NCBI GenBank assembly: GCA_949879795.1
Contig: CATLBR010000022.1
Location: 1 to 49,219, forward strand
Source: an uncultured Hungatella sp.
GTDB lineage: Bacteria > Bacillota > Clostridia > Lachnospirales > Lachnospiraceae
Direction of reading: 5' to 3'
DNA length: 49,219 nucleotides
A model generated the notes under the pieces. It was not told the DNA's origin. It ran no database searches and saw nothing but the letters and a program-made list of their open reading frames with translations. Positions within the stretch are counted from its first letter, which is position 1. Each line of letters starts with the position of its first letter. Of the stretch, positions 42,268 through 49,176 are shown one piece after another. Both the position numbers and the translations under genes were made by a program.

Positions 42268-42468
42268 ATGAACGAGTTGAAAAACAGGAATTTTAACGGG
42301 GAACTGCTTACATACCGACAGACGGCAGAAAAAAGCAATATGGGAATTAACACAGTTATGAAATTAGCGAAAGAATCTGGCGCACTGGTAAAAATCGGAA
42401 AGATAGCAAGGGTAGACTGGAATACATTTTATGAATACATTATTTCAGCTTATCAGGTGAGTAAATGA
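42268..42468 (+). CDS. excisionase-like HTH protein (66 aa)
   Basis: Winged-HTH protein of the Xis/AlpA size class: LLTYRQTAEKSNMGINTVMKL then ALVKIGKIARVDWNTFYEYI, the layout of helix, recognition helix and wing. ATG 42268 is behind AAAGGTAAATT. It overlaps the next gene by 4 nt. In phage satellites such proteins direct excision or activate early genes. No integrase gene accompanies it in the window. Confidence 0.65.
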   Translation: MNELKNRNFNGELLTYRQTAEKSNMGINTVMKLAKESGALVKIGKIARVDWNTFYEYIISAYQVSK

Positions 42469-43310
42469 GCGAGGTTTTCAGGGAGATAAAAGAAAGCCTG
42501 ACAATGCGGCAAGTAGCAGAGCATTTGGGGTTCCCCGTCAACCGTTCCGGCTTTATCCTTTCCCCATTCGGAAAAGAGAAAACGGCATCCTGCAAGCTAT
42601 ACCGCAATTCATATTATGACTTCTCTACAGCTACCGGGGGCGATTTGATAAAGTTCGCTGCTGCCATTCTCAATATCAATAATTGGGAAGCCTGTCAGTA
42701 CCTTATACAAGCCTTTTCCCTGCCTATATCTTTATCAGGTGGAGCGGACCGCCGGGAAGAGATAGAGTGGCGGCAGAGGGAGCGGCAACGGCAGGAGGAA
42801 CGGAAACAGGAGTTTAAGGCGGCTTTATTAGGCGAAATAGACAGCTTGAAGCGTTGGGCTGATATTTATAGGACAGCCATAGAAAAACGGCTGTATGAGC
42901 CATTCAGCGATATGTGGGGCTATTGTATTAATCAACTGCAAAAGGCAGAGCGCAAACTCGATATTCTATGTACCGCAGATCAGGGAGCGTACCGCCGGAT
43001 GAAGCCGGACGCAGCAGCAGGGCTATCCTCTGACTGTCCGCAATGGCTTTTAGACACATTGGCAATACTGGCAGAGGACGGGGTATTTCAGGCAACACAA
43101 AGCGAATTGACGGAGATTCAGGCGCAGAGGGATTTTGAACTGAACAGGCAGCTTGGAAAAGACAGGATATGCAAGATTGAATGGGTGCAGGGTGTTTCGA
43201 GAAATAAATATGGACCGCAGGAGAAAAGAGGTGAGTTCAAACGGAAACAGAAAAAACAGACCAGAAGCGAGAGGTGGACGGAACTGTCGGAGATTTTGAG
43301 CTTTCAGTAA
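42465..43310 (+). CDS. degenerate CHC2-type primase-domain protein
   Basis: Protein of 281 aa. Residues 1-75 follow the CHC2 zinc-ribbon layout of DnaG-type primases (LTMRQVAEHLGF, SPFGKEKTASCKLY, YYDFSTATGGDLIKFAA), but the usual CPFH and CFGCG ligands are replaced by SPFG and DFSTA. Only the GGD-x-I-x-F end is conserved, so zinc binding is doubtful. The rest is helical and Arg/Glu-rich, with no TOPRIM motif seen. The protein precedes the VapE ATPase, as in satellite replication modules, and probably helps load it (inference). Confidence 0.65.
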   Translation: MSEVFREIKESLTMRQVAEHLGFPVNRSGFILSPFGKEKTASCKLYRNSYYDFSTATGGDLIKFAAAILNINNWEACQYLIQAFSLPISLSGGADRREEIEWRQRERQRQEERKQEFKAALLGEIDSLKRWADIYRTAIEKRLYEPFSDMWGYCINQLQKAERKLDILCTADQGAYRRMKPDAAAGLSSDCPQWLLDTLAILAEDGVFQATQSELTEIQAQRDFELNRQLGKDRICKIEWVQGVSRNKYGPQEKRGEFKRKQKKQTRSERWTELSEILSFQ

Positions 43311-44614
43311 ATGAAAAGGGAAAAGTGATACAGTCAATCGGTAATTGCGTAAAAGCAATTCACTATGATGAACGGCTGAAAGAAATGTTCCGTTATAACG
43401 AAATGACGGACAAGGTGGAAGTCTCCGGGGCTTGGTGGCGGCAATCCTCTGTAAATCTATCTGACAACGACGTGAATAATATCCGGCTGTATTTGGAAAC
43501 TACCTATGGATTGACGCACGAAAAGAATATCCCACGGGCGATTGACATTATCGCGCATCAGCGGTCATACCACCCGATAAAGGAATATCTCTCAAGTCTG
43601 AGATGGAGCGGGGAAAAGCGCATTGAGAACCTGCTGCCGAAGTACCTTGGAGCGGAGAAATCAGATTACACGACAGAAGCAACAAAAATTACTATGCTTG
43701 GGGCTATTGAGAGGATATATAATCCTGGAGCGAAGTTTGAGAGTATGTTGTGCTTGGTAGAAGATAAGCAGGGAGGCGGCAAGTCCACAATGGCAAGGTT
43801 TATAGCGACAAAAGATGAGTGGTTTACAGATGATGTAAAGAATCTGGACGACGAGAATATCTATCGCAAGCTGCAAGGGCATTGGATTATTGAGTTTTCG
43901 GAAATGCTTGCTACTGCCAATACAAAGACGGTTGAAGCGATTAAGGCGTTTCTGAGTCGGCAGAAAGATACATACAAAGTCCCCTATGACAAATACCCCC
44001 ACGATTATCCACGGCAATGTATATTCATTGGAACGACAAACAATCTTGACTTTCTACCAAATGACAAGACTGGGAATCGGCGGTTTATTCCGGTGCGTGT
44101 CAATAGCGAATTGGCAGAGGTTCACCCACTGGAAGATGAAAAGGAAACGAGGACTTACATAGATCAGGCATGGGCGGAAGCTATGGAGATTTACCGCAGT
44201 GGAGATTATAAGCTGACATTTCCTAAAAAGTTGCAAGGGCTGTTGTCAGAAGTGCAGCAGGAATTTACGCCAGAAGACCCGAAAGTTGGGATTATTCAGG
44301 AATGGCTTGATAACTGTAAATATAGTTCCGTGTGTTCAAGGATGCTTTACAAAGAAGCGTTAGGGAAAGATTTTCAGGATCCGAAAGAGTGGGAATTGCG
44401 GGAAATCAACAATATTATGAACAAGTCGATTACTGGCTGGCAGAAGCACCCGACAAGCGATAGCAAAGTGAGATTTGAAGTGTATGGGAAACAGAGGGCA
44501 TGGGACAGGGTTGATGAGCGTGGTTTCCGGCAGCGTGTCCCCGAAAAGGAAGTCCCCGAAGGTTTTACGCAGTTGGACATGGAGGATATAGCAGATGAAC
44601 TTCCCTTTGATTAG
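43274..44614 (+). CDS. VapE/VirE-family P-loop ATPase
   Basis: Protein of 446 aa. Walker A is VEDKQGGGKSTMARF near residue 160. Further blocks are LQGHWIIEFSEMLATANT (Walker B-like), FLSRQKDTYKVPYDKY and CIFIGTTNNLDFL, and FIPVRVNSEL, all typical of virulence-associated protein E, a superfamily-3-like helicase of phages and satellites. Start is GTG 43274, overlapping the upstream gene by 37 nt; ATG 43310 would be out of frame. An iteron-like array follows at 44620, so this is probably the replication initiator ATPase. Confidence 0.85.
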   Translation: MDGTVGDFELSVNEKGKVIQSIGNCVKAIHYDERLKEMFRYNEMTDKVEVSGAWWRQSSVNLSDNDVNNIRLYLETTYGLTHEKNIPRAIDIIAHQRSYHPIKEYLSSLRWSGEKRIENLLPKYLGAEKSDYTTEATKITMLGAIERIYNPGAKFESMLCLVEDKQGGGKSTMARFIATKDEWFTDDVKNLDDENIYRKLQGHWIIEFSEMLATANTKTVEAIKAFLSRQKDTYKVPYDKYPHDYPRQCIFIGTTNNLDFLPNDKTGNRRFIPVRVNSELAEVHPLEDEKETRTYIDQAWAEAMEIYRSGDYKLTFPKKLQGLLSEVQQEFTPEDPKVGIIQEWLDNCKYSSVCSRMLYKEALGKDFQDPKEWELREINNIMNKSITGWQKHPTSDSKVRFEVYGKQRAWDRVDERGFRQRVPEKEVPEGFTQLDMEDIADELPFD

Positions 44615-44619
44615 TGCCC

Positions 44620-44814
44620 GGGGACAGTATCAGGGGACATATTTGGGGACAGCGGAAAACTGCGTAAAATCAGTATATTCTCTTCTTTGTCCCCTGTCCC
44701 CTTAAATAATATAGGAAATAAGGGAAGAGTAGAAAATACAGAGGTAGAGGGGGTATAGGTAATAGTAGTAATAAGGTATAGAAAAATTTAGGGGACAGCA
44801 GGGACAAGGGGACA
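44620..44814. repeat. GGGGACA iteron array, putative replication origin
   Basis: Seven exact GGGGACA units in about 195 bp: direct at 44620, 44633 and 44645; inverted tandem at 44688 and 44695; direct at 44791 and 44808. A 6-of-7 copy lies at 44800. The stretch between 44702 and 44790 is A/T- and purine-rich. It directly follows the VapE gene, as an initiator-adjacent origin would. Confidence 0.5.
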
Positions 44815-44875
44815 GACCCTTGAAATGAAATTAACAGCCTTCTTTATCAGGTGGGCAGATTTAAAAGGAGACCAT

Positions 44876-45232
44876 ATGACAGTAAAAAGTAAAGAGATTT
44901 GGGTAAGATTTGAGAACATGGAATCATACCGGGAGAATGAAAAAAAGTTATGTACTTTATTGAGTGAAACACCAGGAGACTGTACAGCTTTTGTGTTTAT
45001 AAATGATGTTAAAAATGTCCGAGAATTGTATACGTATTATTTCGATGAAGAGAAGATTTCTCTATTGGAAGACGCTTTTGGAAAGGAAAATGTGCGGTTC
45101 CGGGAAAAAGGAATCCACGTTCGAGATGATTGGGAATATCGGGACATTTTTGAGGACTTGCTGGAACGTATAGCGGATTCTTTGGAAAATATTTCTATTA
45201 CCTTAAGGAGAATTTATGATGACAGGGCATAG
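44876..45232 (+). CDS. small protein resembling DnaE C-terminal region
   Basis: Protein of 118 aa. KEIWVRFENMESYRENEKKL, PGDCTAFVFINDVKNVREL and LLEDAFGKENVRFREKGI recall the C-terminal part of Firmicutes DnaE/PolIII alpha (LWIKF, a 'PGD-x-PVY' stretch and 'LKELFGEENV'). As a separate short gene it may be a captured accessory domain. Likeness is judged from memory, so the call is tentative. ATG 44876 has AAAAGGAGACC; an upstream ATG (44825) lacks one. Overlaps the next gene by 17 nt. Confidence 0.5.
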   Translation: MTVKSKEIWVRFENMESYRENEKKLCTLLSETPGDCTAFVFINDVKNVRELYTYYFDEEKISLLEDAFGKENVRFREKGIHVRDDWEYRDIFEDLLERIADSLENISITLRRIYDDRA

Positions 45233-45503
45233 TCGGCAATACGAACAGTACATGAGAAGTAAGGAGTGGGAGGAAAAGCGGAACGAGAGGTTAAGACTTG
45301 ACGGAAACAAATGTGTAATGTGTGATCGGCCTAATGGTTTGCGAAAAGACGGGGTGACACCAATATTGCAAGTCCATCATATTCATTACAGGAATCTGGG
45401 GCATGAGCCTATGGGAGATTTAGTCTCCCTGTGCCCCACCTGCCACAAGCGGATACATAAATATTATGGCCGGGCGAGAGATTGGAACAGCAAAACAGAG
45501 TGA
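45216..45503 (+). CDS. HNH endonuclease
   Basis: Protein of 95 aa with an intact HNH motif: GNKCVMCDRPN, QVHHIHYRNLGHEPMGDLVSLCPTCHKRIHK. The two CxxC pairs bind zinc and HH...N...H forms the nuclease site. In tailed phages this gene stands immediately before the terminase and participates in DNA packaging, which matches the terminase-like genes 0.6 kb downstream. ATG 45216 or 45219 are both possible. Confidence 0.88.
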   Translation: MMTGHSRQYEQYMRSKEWEEKRNERLRLDGNKCVMCDRPNGLRKDGVTPILQVHHIHYRNLGHEPMGDLVSLCPTCHKRIHKYYGRARDWNSKTE

Positions 45504-45514
45504 GGTAAAACTAT

Positions 45515-45673
45515 ATGATGAGAAAAGAATTGAGAATTGTGAAAATTATGAAGGAACTGAATGTTGACAGAGATGTGGCGGAGCGGCTTTTCCTGGACGA
45601 GCTTGAGGAAATGTTTCCTGATCTGCCAGAGGGCGATTTTGACACAAGGGAAACTCTTTATGAGTTAGATTAA
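45515..45673 (+). CDS. small acidic protein (52 aa)
   Basis: Start ATG 45515 is 12 nt after the HNH stop with GTGAGGTAAAA upstream. Product MMRKELRIVKIMKELNVDR continues to an acidic tail ending TRETLYELD, predicted one long helix plus a short one. No family known. Spacing and SD support a real gene. Confidence 0.5.
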   Translation: MMRKELRIVKIMKELNVDRDVAERLFLDELEEMFPDLPEGDFDTRETLYELD

Positions 45674-45682
45674 AAGAAAAAT

Positions 45683-45720
45683 CCTGCTGCTGGTTGAAGG
45701 AAAAAGGAGCCGGCAGCAGG
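45683..45720 (+). repeat. stable hairpin between small genes
   Basis: CCTGCTGCTGG (45683-45693) pairs with CCGGCAGCAGG (45710-45720), 10 Watson-Crick pairs plus one G-U. There is no T-run, so it is more likely an mRNA structure than a terminator. Confidence 0.45.
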
Positions 45721-45729
45721 AAATTCAGA

Positions 45730-45766
45730 GCGCTATCTAAATTATACCACGTCGGGAGGATAGCGC
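45730..45766 (+). promoter_or_regulatory. inverted repeat overlapping the SD of 45770
   Basis: GCGCTATC (45730-45737) and GATAGCGC (45759-45766) are perfect complements and enclose the SD GGGAGG (45754-45759), whose last base is in the stem. Folding could limit translation of the 117-aa protein. Confidence 0.45.
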
Positions 45767-45769
45767 AAG

Positions 45770-46123
45770 ATGGGAAAAAAAGAATCTAATAGTCAGACGG
45801 AAATTCCAAGACGGAACTATGATTTTTATGGGTTGAGTAAACAACTTGTGAAAGAATTACGGATTCGCTGTAAGGAAGGATTATATAGCCCTGAAACGCT
45901 CCAAGAGGCTTGTGCTGGCTTTGAATGGCTTGCGCCGTGGATTTTATTATCTGTCCAAAAAGGCCTGTCTTATGACCGAATGCAGACGCAATGGGAGCTA
46001 GGGAGGCTTGAGCGGCCAGCAGTAAGCCGGACTGATTTTTATTCTTGTCGGAGAAGGTTTTTCTATAATTTGAGTAATATATCGCTCTATGAAAAGTCAA
46101 GGGATGATGTGAAAGGGGAGTGA
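45770..46123 (+). CDS. hypothetical phage protein (117 aa)
   Basis: Soluble helical protein rich in Tyr, Arg and Leu (FYGLSKQLVKELRIRCKEG; DFYSCRRRFFYNLSNISLY). Lies between the HNH nuclease and the first terminase-like gene, where phages carry late-gene regulators or terminase accessory proteins. Stop overlaps the next gene's possible GTG. The SD lies within a hairpin. Function unknown. Confidence 0.6.
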   Translation: MGKKESNSQTEIPRRNYDFYGLSKQLVKELRIRCKEGLYSPETLQEACAGFEWLAPWILLSVQKGLSYDRMQTQWELGRLERPAVSRTDFYSCRRRFFYNLSNISLYEKSRDDVKGE

Positions 46124-46128
46124 GAAAG

Positions 46129-46662
46129 ATGGCGAACGTTGGCAGACCTCCGAAGTATAAGAGCGTGGAGGAAATAGAGGATAAAATTGAACAGTATTTT
46201 GAATCCTGCGAGGGTGAGCCACTTCTTGACGATGAAGGGAATCAGGTAATCAATAAATATGGGTATCCCTGCTGGATAAGGCCGCCGAAGCCTCCTACTG
46301 TGACAGGATTGGCGCTGGCTCTGGGATTTACAACAAGGCTTTCCCTGTTAAATTATCAAGCAAAAGCGGAATTCATGAACACGATTACGCGCGCGAAGAC
46401 GAAAATCGAGGAATACGCCGAGAGCCGCCTGTTTGATCGGGACGGCTCCAACGGCGCACAGTTCAGCCTGCGGAACAATTTCAAAGGCTGGAATATTGAC
46501 AATGAGCGGAAACTTGAGATAGAACTTCTGAAACTGGAAAGCCAAATAAAGGACAGCCAGCCAGAGGAAGAAGCGGAGGACAACTTCTTGGATGCATTGA
46601 ACGGGACGGCTGGGGAAGTTTGGGGAGAAGGTGAGAAAGATGGCGGCGAGACTGACAGATAA
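46129..46662 (+). CDS. terminase small subunit-like protein (P22 Gp3 type)
   Basis: Protein of 177 aa. N-terminus NVGRPPKYKSVEEIEDKIEQYF, then PPTVTGLALALGFTTRLSLLNY (HTH), EFMNTITRAKTKIEEYAE and SNGAQFSLRNNFKGWN. This is the Gp3/Terminase_5-like packaging adaptor pattern that recognises the pac site. ATG 46129 is preferred to a GTG at 46120 that lies too near the SD. No large terminase subunit follows, so packaging would need a helper phage (typical of satellites; inference). Confidence 0.75.
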   Translation: MANVGRPPKYKSVEEIEDKIEQYFESCEGEPLLDDEGNQVINKYGYPCWIRPPKPPTVTGLALALGFTTRLSLLNYQAKAEFMNTITRAKTKIEEYAESRLFDRDGSNGAQFSLRNNFKGWNIDNERKLEIELLKLESQIKDSQPEEEAEDNFLDALNGTAGEVWGEGEKDGGETDR

Positions 46663-47083
46663 GCAGAAAAAAGAAATATTGGCTGATTATATGGAATCTG
46701 GCAGCTATAATGCCACAGCAAAAAAATTTGGCGTATCTGATATGACTGTAAAGAGAATATGCCAAAGAGATTCCGAGTTGTTGAAAAAAGTGGAACAAAA
46801 AAAGGAACAAAATACCCTTGATATGCTTGCGTATATGGACAGCCGAAAAGAACAGGCCCAGGGCGTGATAGATGATTACCTGGCGGCAGTGGCAAACCCG
46901 GAGAAGATTGCATCGGCGAAGCTGTCGGAGATTGCAACGGCACTGGGGATTGTGGTGGATAAGTTTACAAAGAATATGCCAGCCAATAATGATGGAATGA
47001 GCAAAATCCTTGAGAACTCTCAGACTCTAGCTGAAATTCTGCTCCGTCCGGTTGTGAATAGAGATATTGGGGATTTTGAGTAA
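46640..47083 (+). CDS. second HTH / terminase-adaptor-like protein
   Basis: Protein of 147 aa. KQKKEILADYMESGSYNATAKKFGVSDMTVKRI is a homeodomain-like HTH (described by residues 6-40), followed by a coiled coil (LLKKVEQKKEQNTLDMLAYM) and a C-terminal tail. It resembles small terminase subunits or Tn-type HTH regulators. Its start junction GTGAGAAAGATGGCG nearly repeats that of the gene before it. Overlaps the first terminase-like gene by 23 nt. Confidence 0.6.
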   Translation: MAARLTDKQKKEILADYMESGSYNATAKKFGVSDMTVKRICQRDSELLKKVEQKKEQNTLDMLAYMDSRKEQAQGVIDDYLAAVANPEKIASAKLSEIATALGIVVDKFTKNMPANNDGMSKILENSQTLAEILLRPVVNRDIGDFE

Positions 47084-47139
47084 GCGCTTTAGTAGAGAAA
47101 GAATTTTATAACATGACAATCAGAGAAGGGAACGGCGGT

Positions 47140-47787
47140 ATGCACAATTTGGTGGAAATCAGAAAAGGTGATATTTTTACCAACAGTAAAGTGATCGCGG
47201 AAGGAACAGATAATCAACACAAGAATGTAAAAGAATTGATAGAGAAGTATCAGGATGATATTGAGGACTTTGGGACTTTATCCGTTTCAAACGTAGAAAG
47301 TACGGGTGGAAGGCCAGAGCGAATTTATTATCTTAACGAGGAGCAGGCAGTATTCATAATTACTCTTTTGAGAAACTCCAAGGTAGTTGTGAGATTCAAA
47401 AAGGAACTGGTAAGACAGTTTTACGCTATGCGGAGGTTCCTGATTGAAAAGCAGTCAAAGCTATGGAATGATACCAGGATCGCCAGCAAGGAGAACCGAC
47501 TGAAAGAAACAGATGTTATAAAACTTCTGACAGAATACGCAAAGCAGCAGGGAAGTACCCATTCAGACAAGCTCTATCTGACCTATACCAAACTGGCAAA
47601 TAGTATTGTTGGCGGCAAGCGTGACGATATGACAGTCTCAGAACTGAATACCCTGACACTGGTGGAAAGCATTATAAAACAGACTATAGAAGTGGACATG
47701 TCTATGGGGGTACATTACAAAACGATATACCAGCATTGCAAGGAAAGAATAGGGCAGTTCGCAGAAATCACTTATTTGATTGCGTGA
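47140..47787 (+). CDS. Rha-family regulatory protein
   Basis: Protein of 215 aa. MHNLVEIRKGDIFTNSKVIAE, DNQHKNVKELIEKY, RPERIYYLNEEQAVFIITLL and FKKELVRQFYAMRRFL match the Rha domain. A helical C-terminal domain follows (about 115-215). Start ATG 47140 matches the family opening; ATG 47113 is upstream in frame but fits the family poorly. Second Rha protein of the window; last recognisable gene of the satellite-like block. Confidence 0.7.
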   Translation: MHNLVEIRKGDIFTNSKVIAEGTDNQHKNVKELIEKYQDDIEDFGTLSVSNVESTGGRPERIYYLNEEQAVFIITLLRNSKVVVRFKKELVRQFYAMRRFLIEKQSKLWNDTRIASKENRLKETDVIKLLTEYAKQQGSTHSDKLYLTYTKLANSIVGGKRDDMTVSELNTLTLVESIIKQTIEVDMSMGVHYKTIYQHCKERIGQFAEITYLIA

Positions 47788-48053
47788 TTGTTAAAAGACA
47801 GAGCCGGAAATGACATGTCCTCCCCTGCTGCTGGGGCCGCTTGTGATCTGGACACTGAAGGACATTTTTCCGCCAGCTCCCGCTGCTGGCTCCGGGGCCT
47901 GTGCTTATACCAGAAGTCACTGACGACATTTTGGTGGTCAGTGGAGCAGGGGGCAGCAGGATCTGTCTGTTCTTCCCCTTCTGGACGGCACGGACTTGCA
48001 CCAGTGCAAGAAGCTGTAATCGAGCGTTCCGCTGATTGGTCGGTTTTGGAAAA

Positions 48054-48087
48054 GCGAACGTTCGCTATTTTTATCCGAACGTTCGGA
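48054..48087. promoter_or_regulatory. two phased GAACGTTC palindromes
   Basis: GCGAACGTTCGC (48054-48065) and TCCGAACGTTCGGA (48074-48087), centres exactly 21 bp apart, two helical turns. Probable cooperative operator. Confidence 0.5.
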
Positions 48088-48112
48088 TTATGGTCTCTTC
48101 TTGAAAGCCATC

Positions 48113-48195
48113 GTCCGTTTTTCGTATGAAGTTTTCAGACAGTCTTTTCTGTGGAGCTGAGGCCCAAATGGGCCTGAGGTCTACGAAAAACGGAC
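48113..48195. repeat. 14-bp inverted repeat with inner hairpin
   Basis: GTCCGTTTTTCGTA (48113-48126) is perfectly complementary to 48182-48195, with AGGCCC-AAAT-GGGCCT (48160-48175) inside. A large cruciform or RNA structure. Confidence 0.55.
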
Positions 48196-48350
48196 ACCTC
48201 AGACTATATAATCCTCTGGCTCCGTTGTAGCTGGGCGACAAATGGCGTTGAGTCAGCCGTCCGAAATTCCGACACTTGATCGTACGTTGAAATTCGTCGG
48301 GCAATAGGAATCAGGCATTTCATGAAGACAGCCAATGGGCAAGGGGTGCA

Positions 48351-48380
48351 AAACTTAGCAAAACTTAGTAAAACTTCAGT
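48351..48380. repeat. three tandem 10-bp repeats
   Basis: AAACTTAGCA, AAACTTAGTA and AAACTTCAGT in tandem. One helical turn per unit, suited to arrayed protein binding such as integrase arm sites or iterons. Confidence 0.5.
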
Positions 48381-48714
48381 CCAGCAGGCAATTGCGGAAC
48401 AGATGGCGGAGCGCAGACAAGGCCGATTTGGGCCCCGTTCCTCTCCGGGAGCTGCTGCCCGGCATGATCCAGCGGCCGCCTGACTACGGTTTACGCGGAC
48501 AAGTTGGCGCGGGGACCTGGAAATTTCCGGAAGGGGTGCTTCTGATCAGGAGCGTGGGCATACGAAGCTCAAAGCAGTATGAAAGCCGGGAGCCCGGAGT
48601 AAGATTCCCCTGGGCAGTGTCCTGGTGTAACGAAGGGCAAATGTCCGCGGTTAATTACTCCCCCCCCCTTCAAAACGGTGGGGCCTAAAAAATACAACGA
48701 AAGGAAAAATCAGT

Positions 48715-49176
48715 ATGAGATTAAACAGAAAGAAGTTTCAGGAAATCGCAGACAGGGAGAAATGGACAGAGGATATGATCTGTTACCAGACGGGATTAAC
48801 CAGGAGATCAGTGAAGTGGATCATGAACAATGGCGAGGTATCAGAGGACGCGCTGGAGAGGATCGCAGATATGGCTGGGGTTGATGTCAAAGAAATCTCC
48901 CTCCCTGATCCAAGAGTAGTCAATGAGAATATGATCGAGTTCCTGAAAGGCGATGAGAGAGCCACGGTTACTTTTTCCCAAGAACGGTATAAGACCAGAA
49001 TCCGGAACCTAGCAAAGCAGCGGCCCGAAGAATGTCAGATGGTGTCCGAGAATAAGGACGGCAGCCTGTGCGCCCATATCCCGGTTGCATGGATAAAGAT
49101 AAACCCTACACAGCAGCTTACAGAAGAACAGAGGGAGCAGAGAGCGGAAACCATGCGCCGGAACTTTCAGAAATGA
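48715..49176 (+). CDS. HTH protein of a mobile element (153 aa)
   Basis: The N-terminal region (RLNRKKFQEIADREKWTEDMI, then GLTRRSVKWIMNNGEVSEDALERIADMAGV described in pieces) is a Cro/cI-like HTH. The middle has FLKGDERATVTFSQERYKTRI, and the C-terminus EQREQRAETMRRNFQK is basic. From memory, similar proteins open conjugative modules in Clostridia. ATG 48715 with AAAGGAAAAATC upstream. It likely starts a further module cut by the right edge. Confidence 0.65.
   Translation: MRLNRKKFQEIADREKWTEDMICYQTGLTRRSVKWIMNNGEVSEDALERIADMAGVDVKEISLPDPRVVNENMIEFLKGDERATVTFSQERYKTRIRNLAKQRPEECQMVSENKDGSLCAHIPVAWIKINPTQQLTEEQREQRAETMRRNFQK

Larger units (their letters stand above)
47788..48714. other. structured non-coding region, 927 bp
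   Basis: No convincing gene. It contains two GAACGTTC palindromes (48054, 48074), a 14-bp inverted repeat (48113/48182) enclosing a smaller hairpin (48160-48175), three tandem 10-bp AAACTTAG-type repeats (48351) and a C-tract hairpin near 48660-48685. GC-rich patches alternate with AT-rich ones. It is suited to an oriT, att or regulatory region of a mobile element. Confidence 0.5.

Noticed and set aside
48054..48087. SOS (LexA/DinR) boxes
   Set aside because: The Gram-positive box is GAAC-N4-GTTC; here the halves abut with no 4-nt spacer.
48392..48688. 98-aa frame with TTG start in the structured non-coding region
   Set aside because: No SD, Arg/Gly/Pro-rich composition and overlap with the C-tract hairpin argue against it. 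A decayed gene cannot be excluded.
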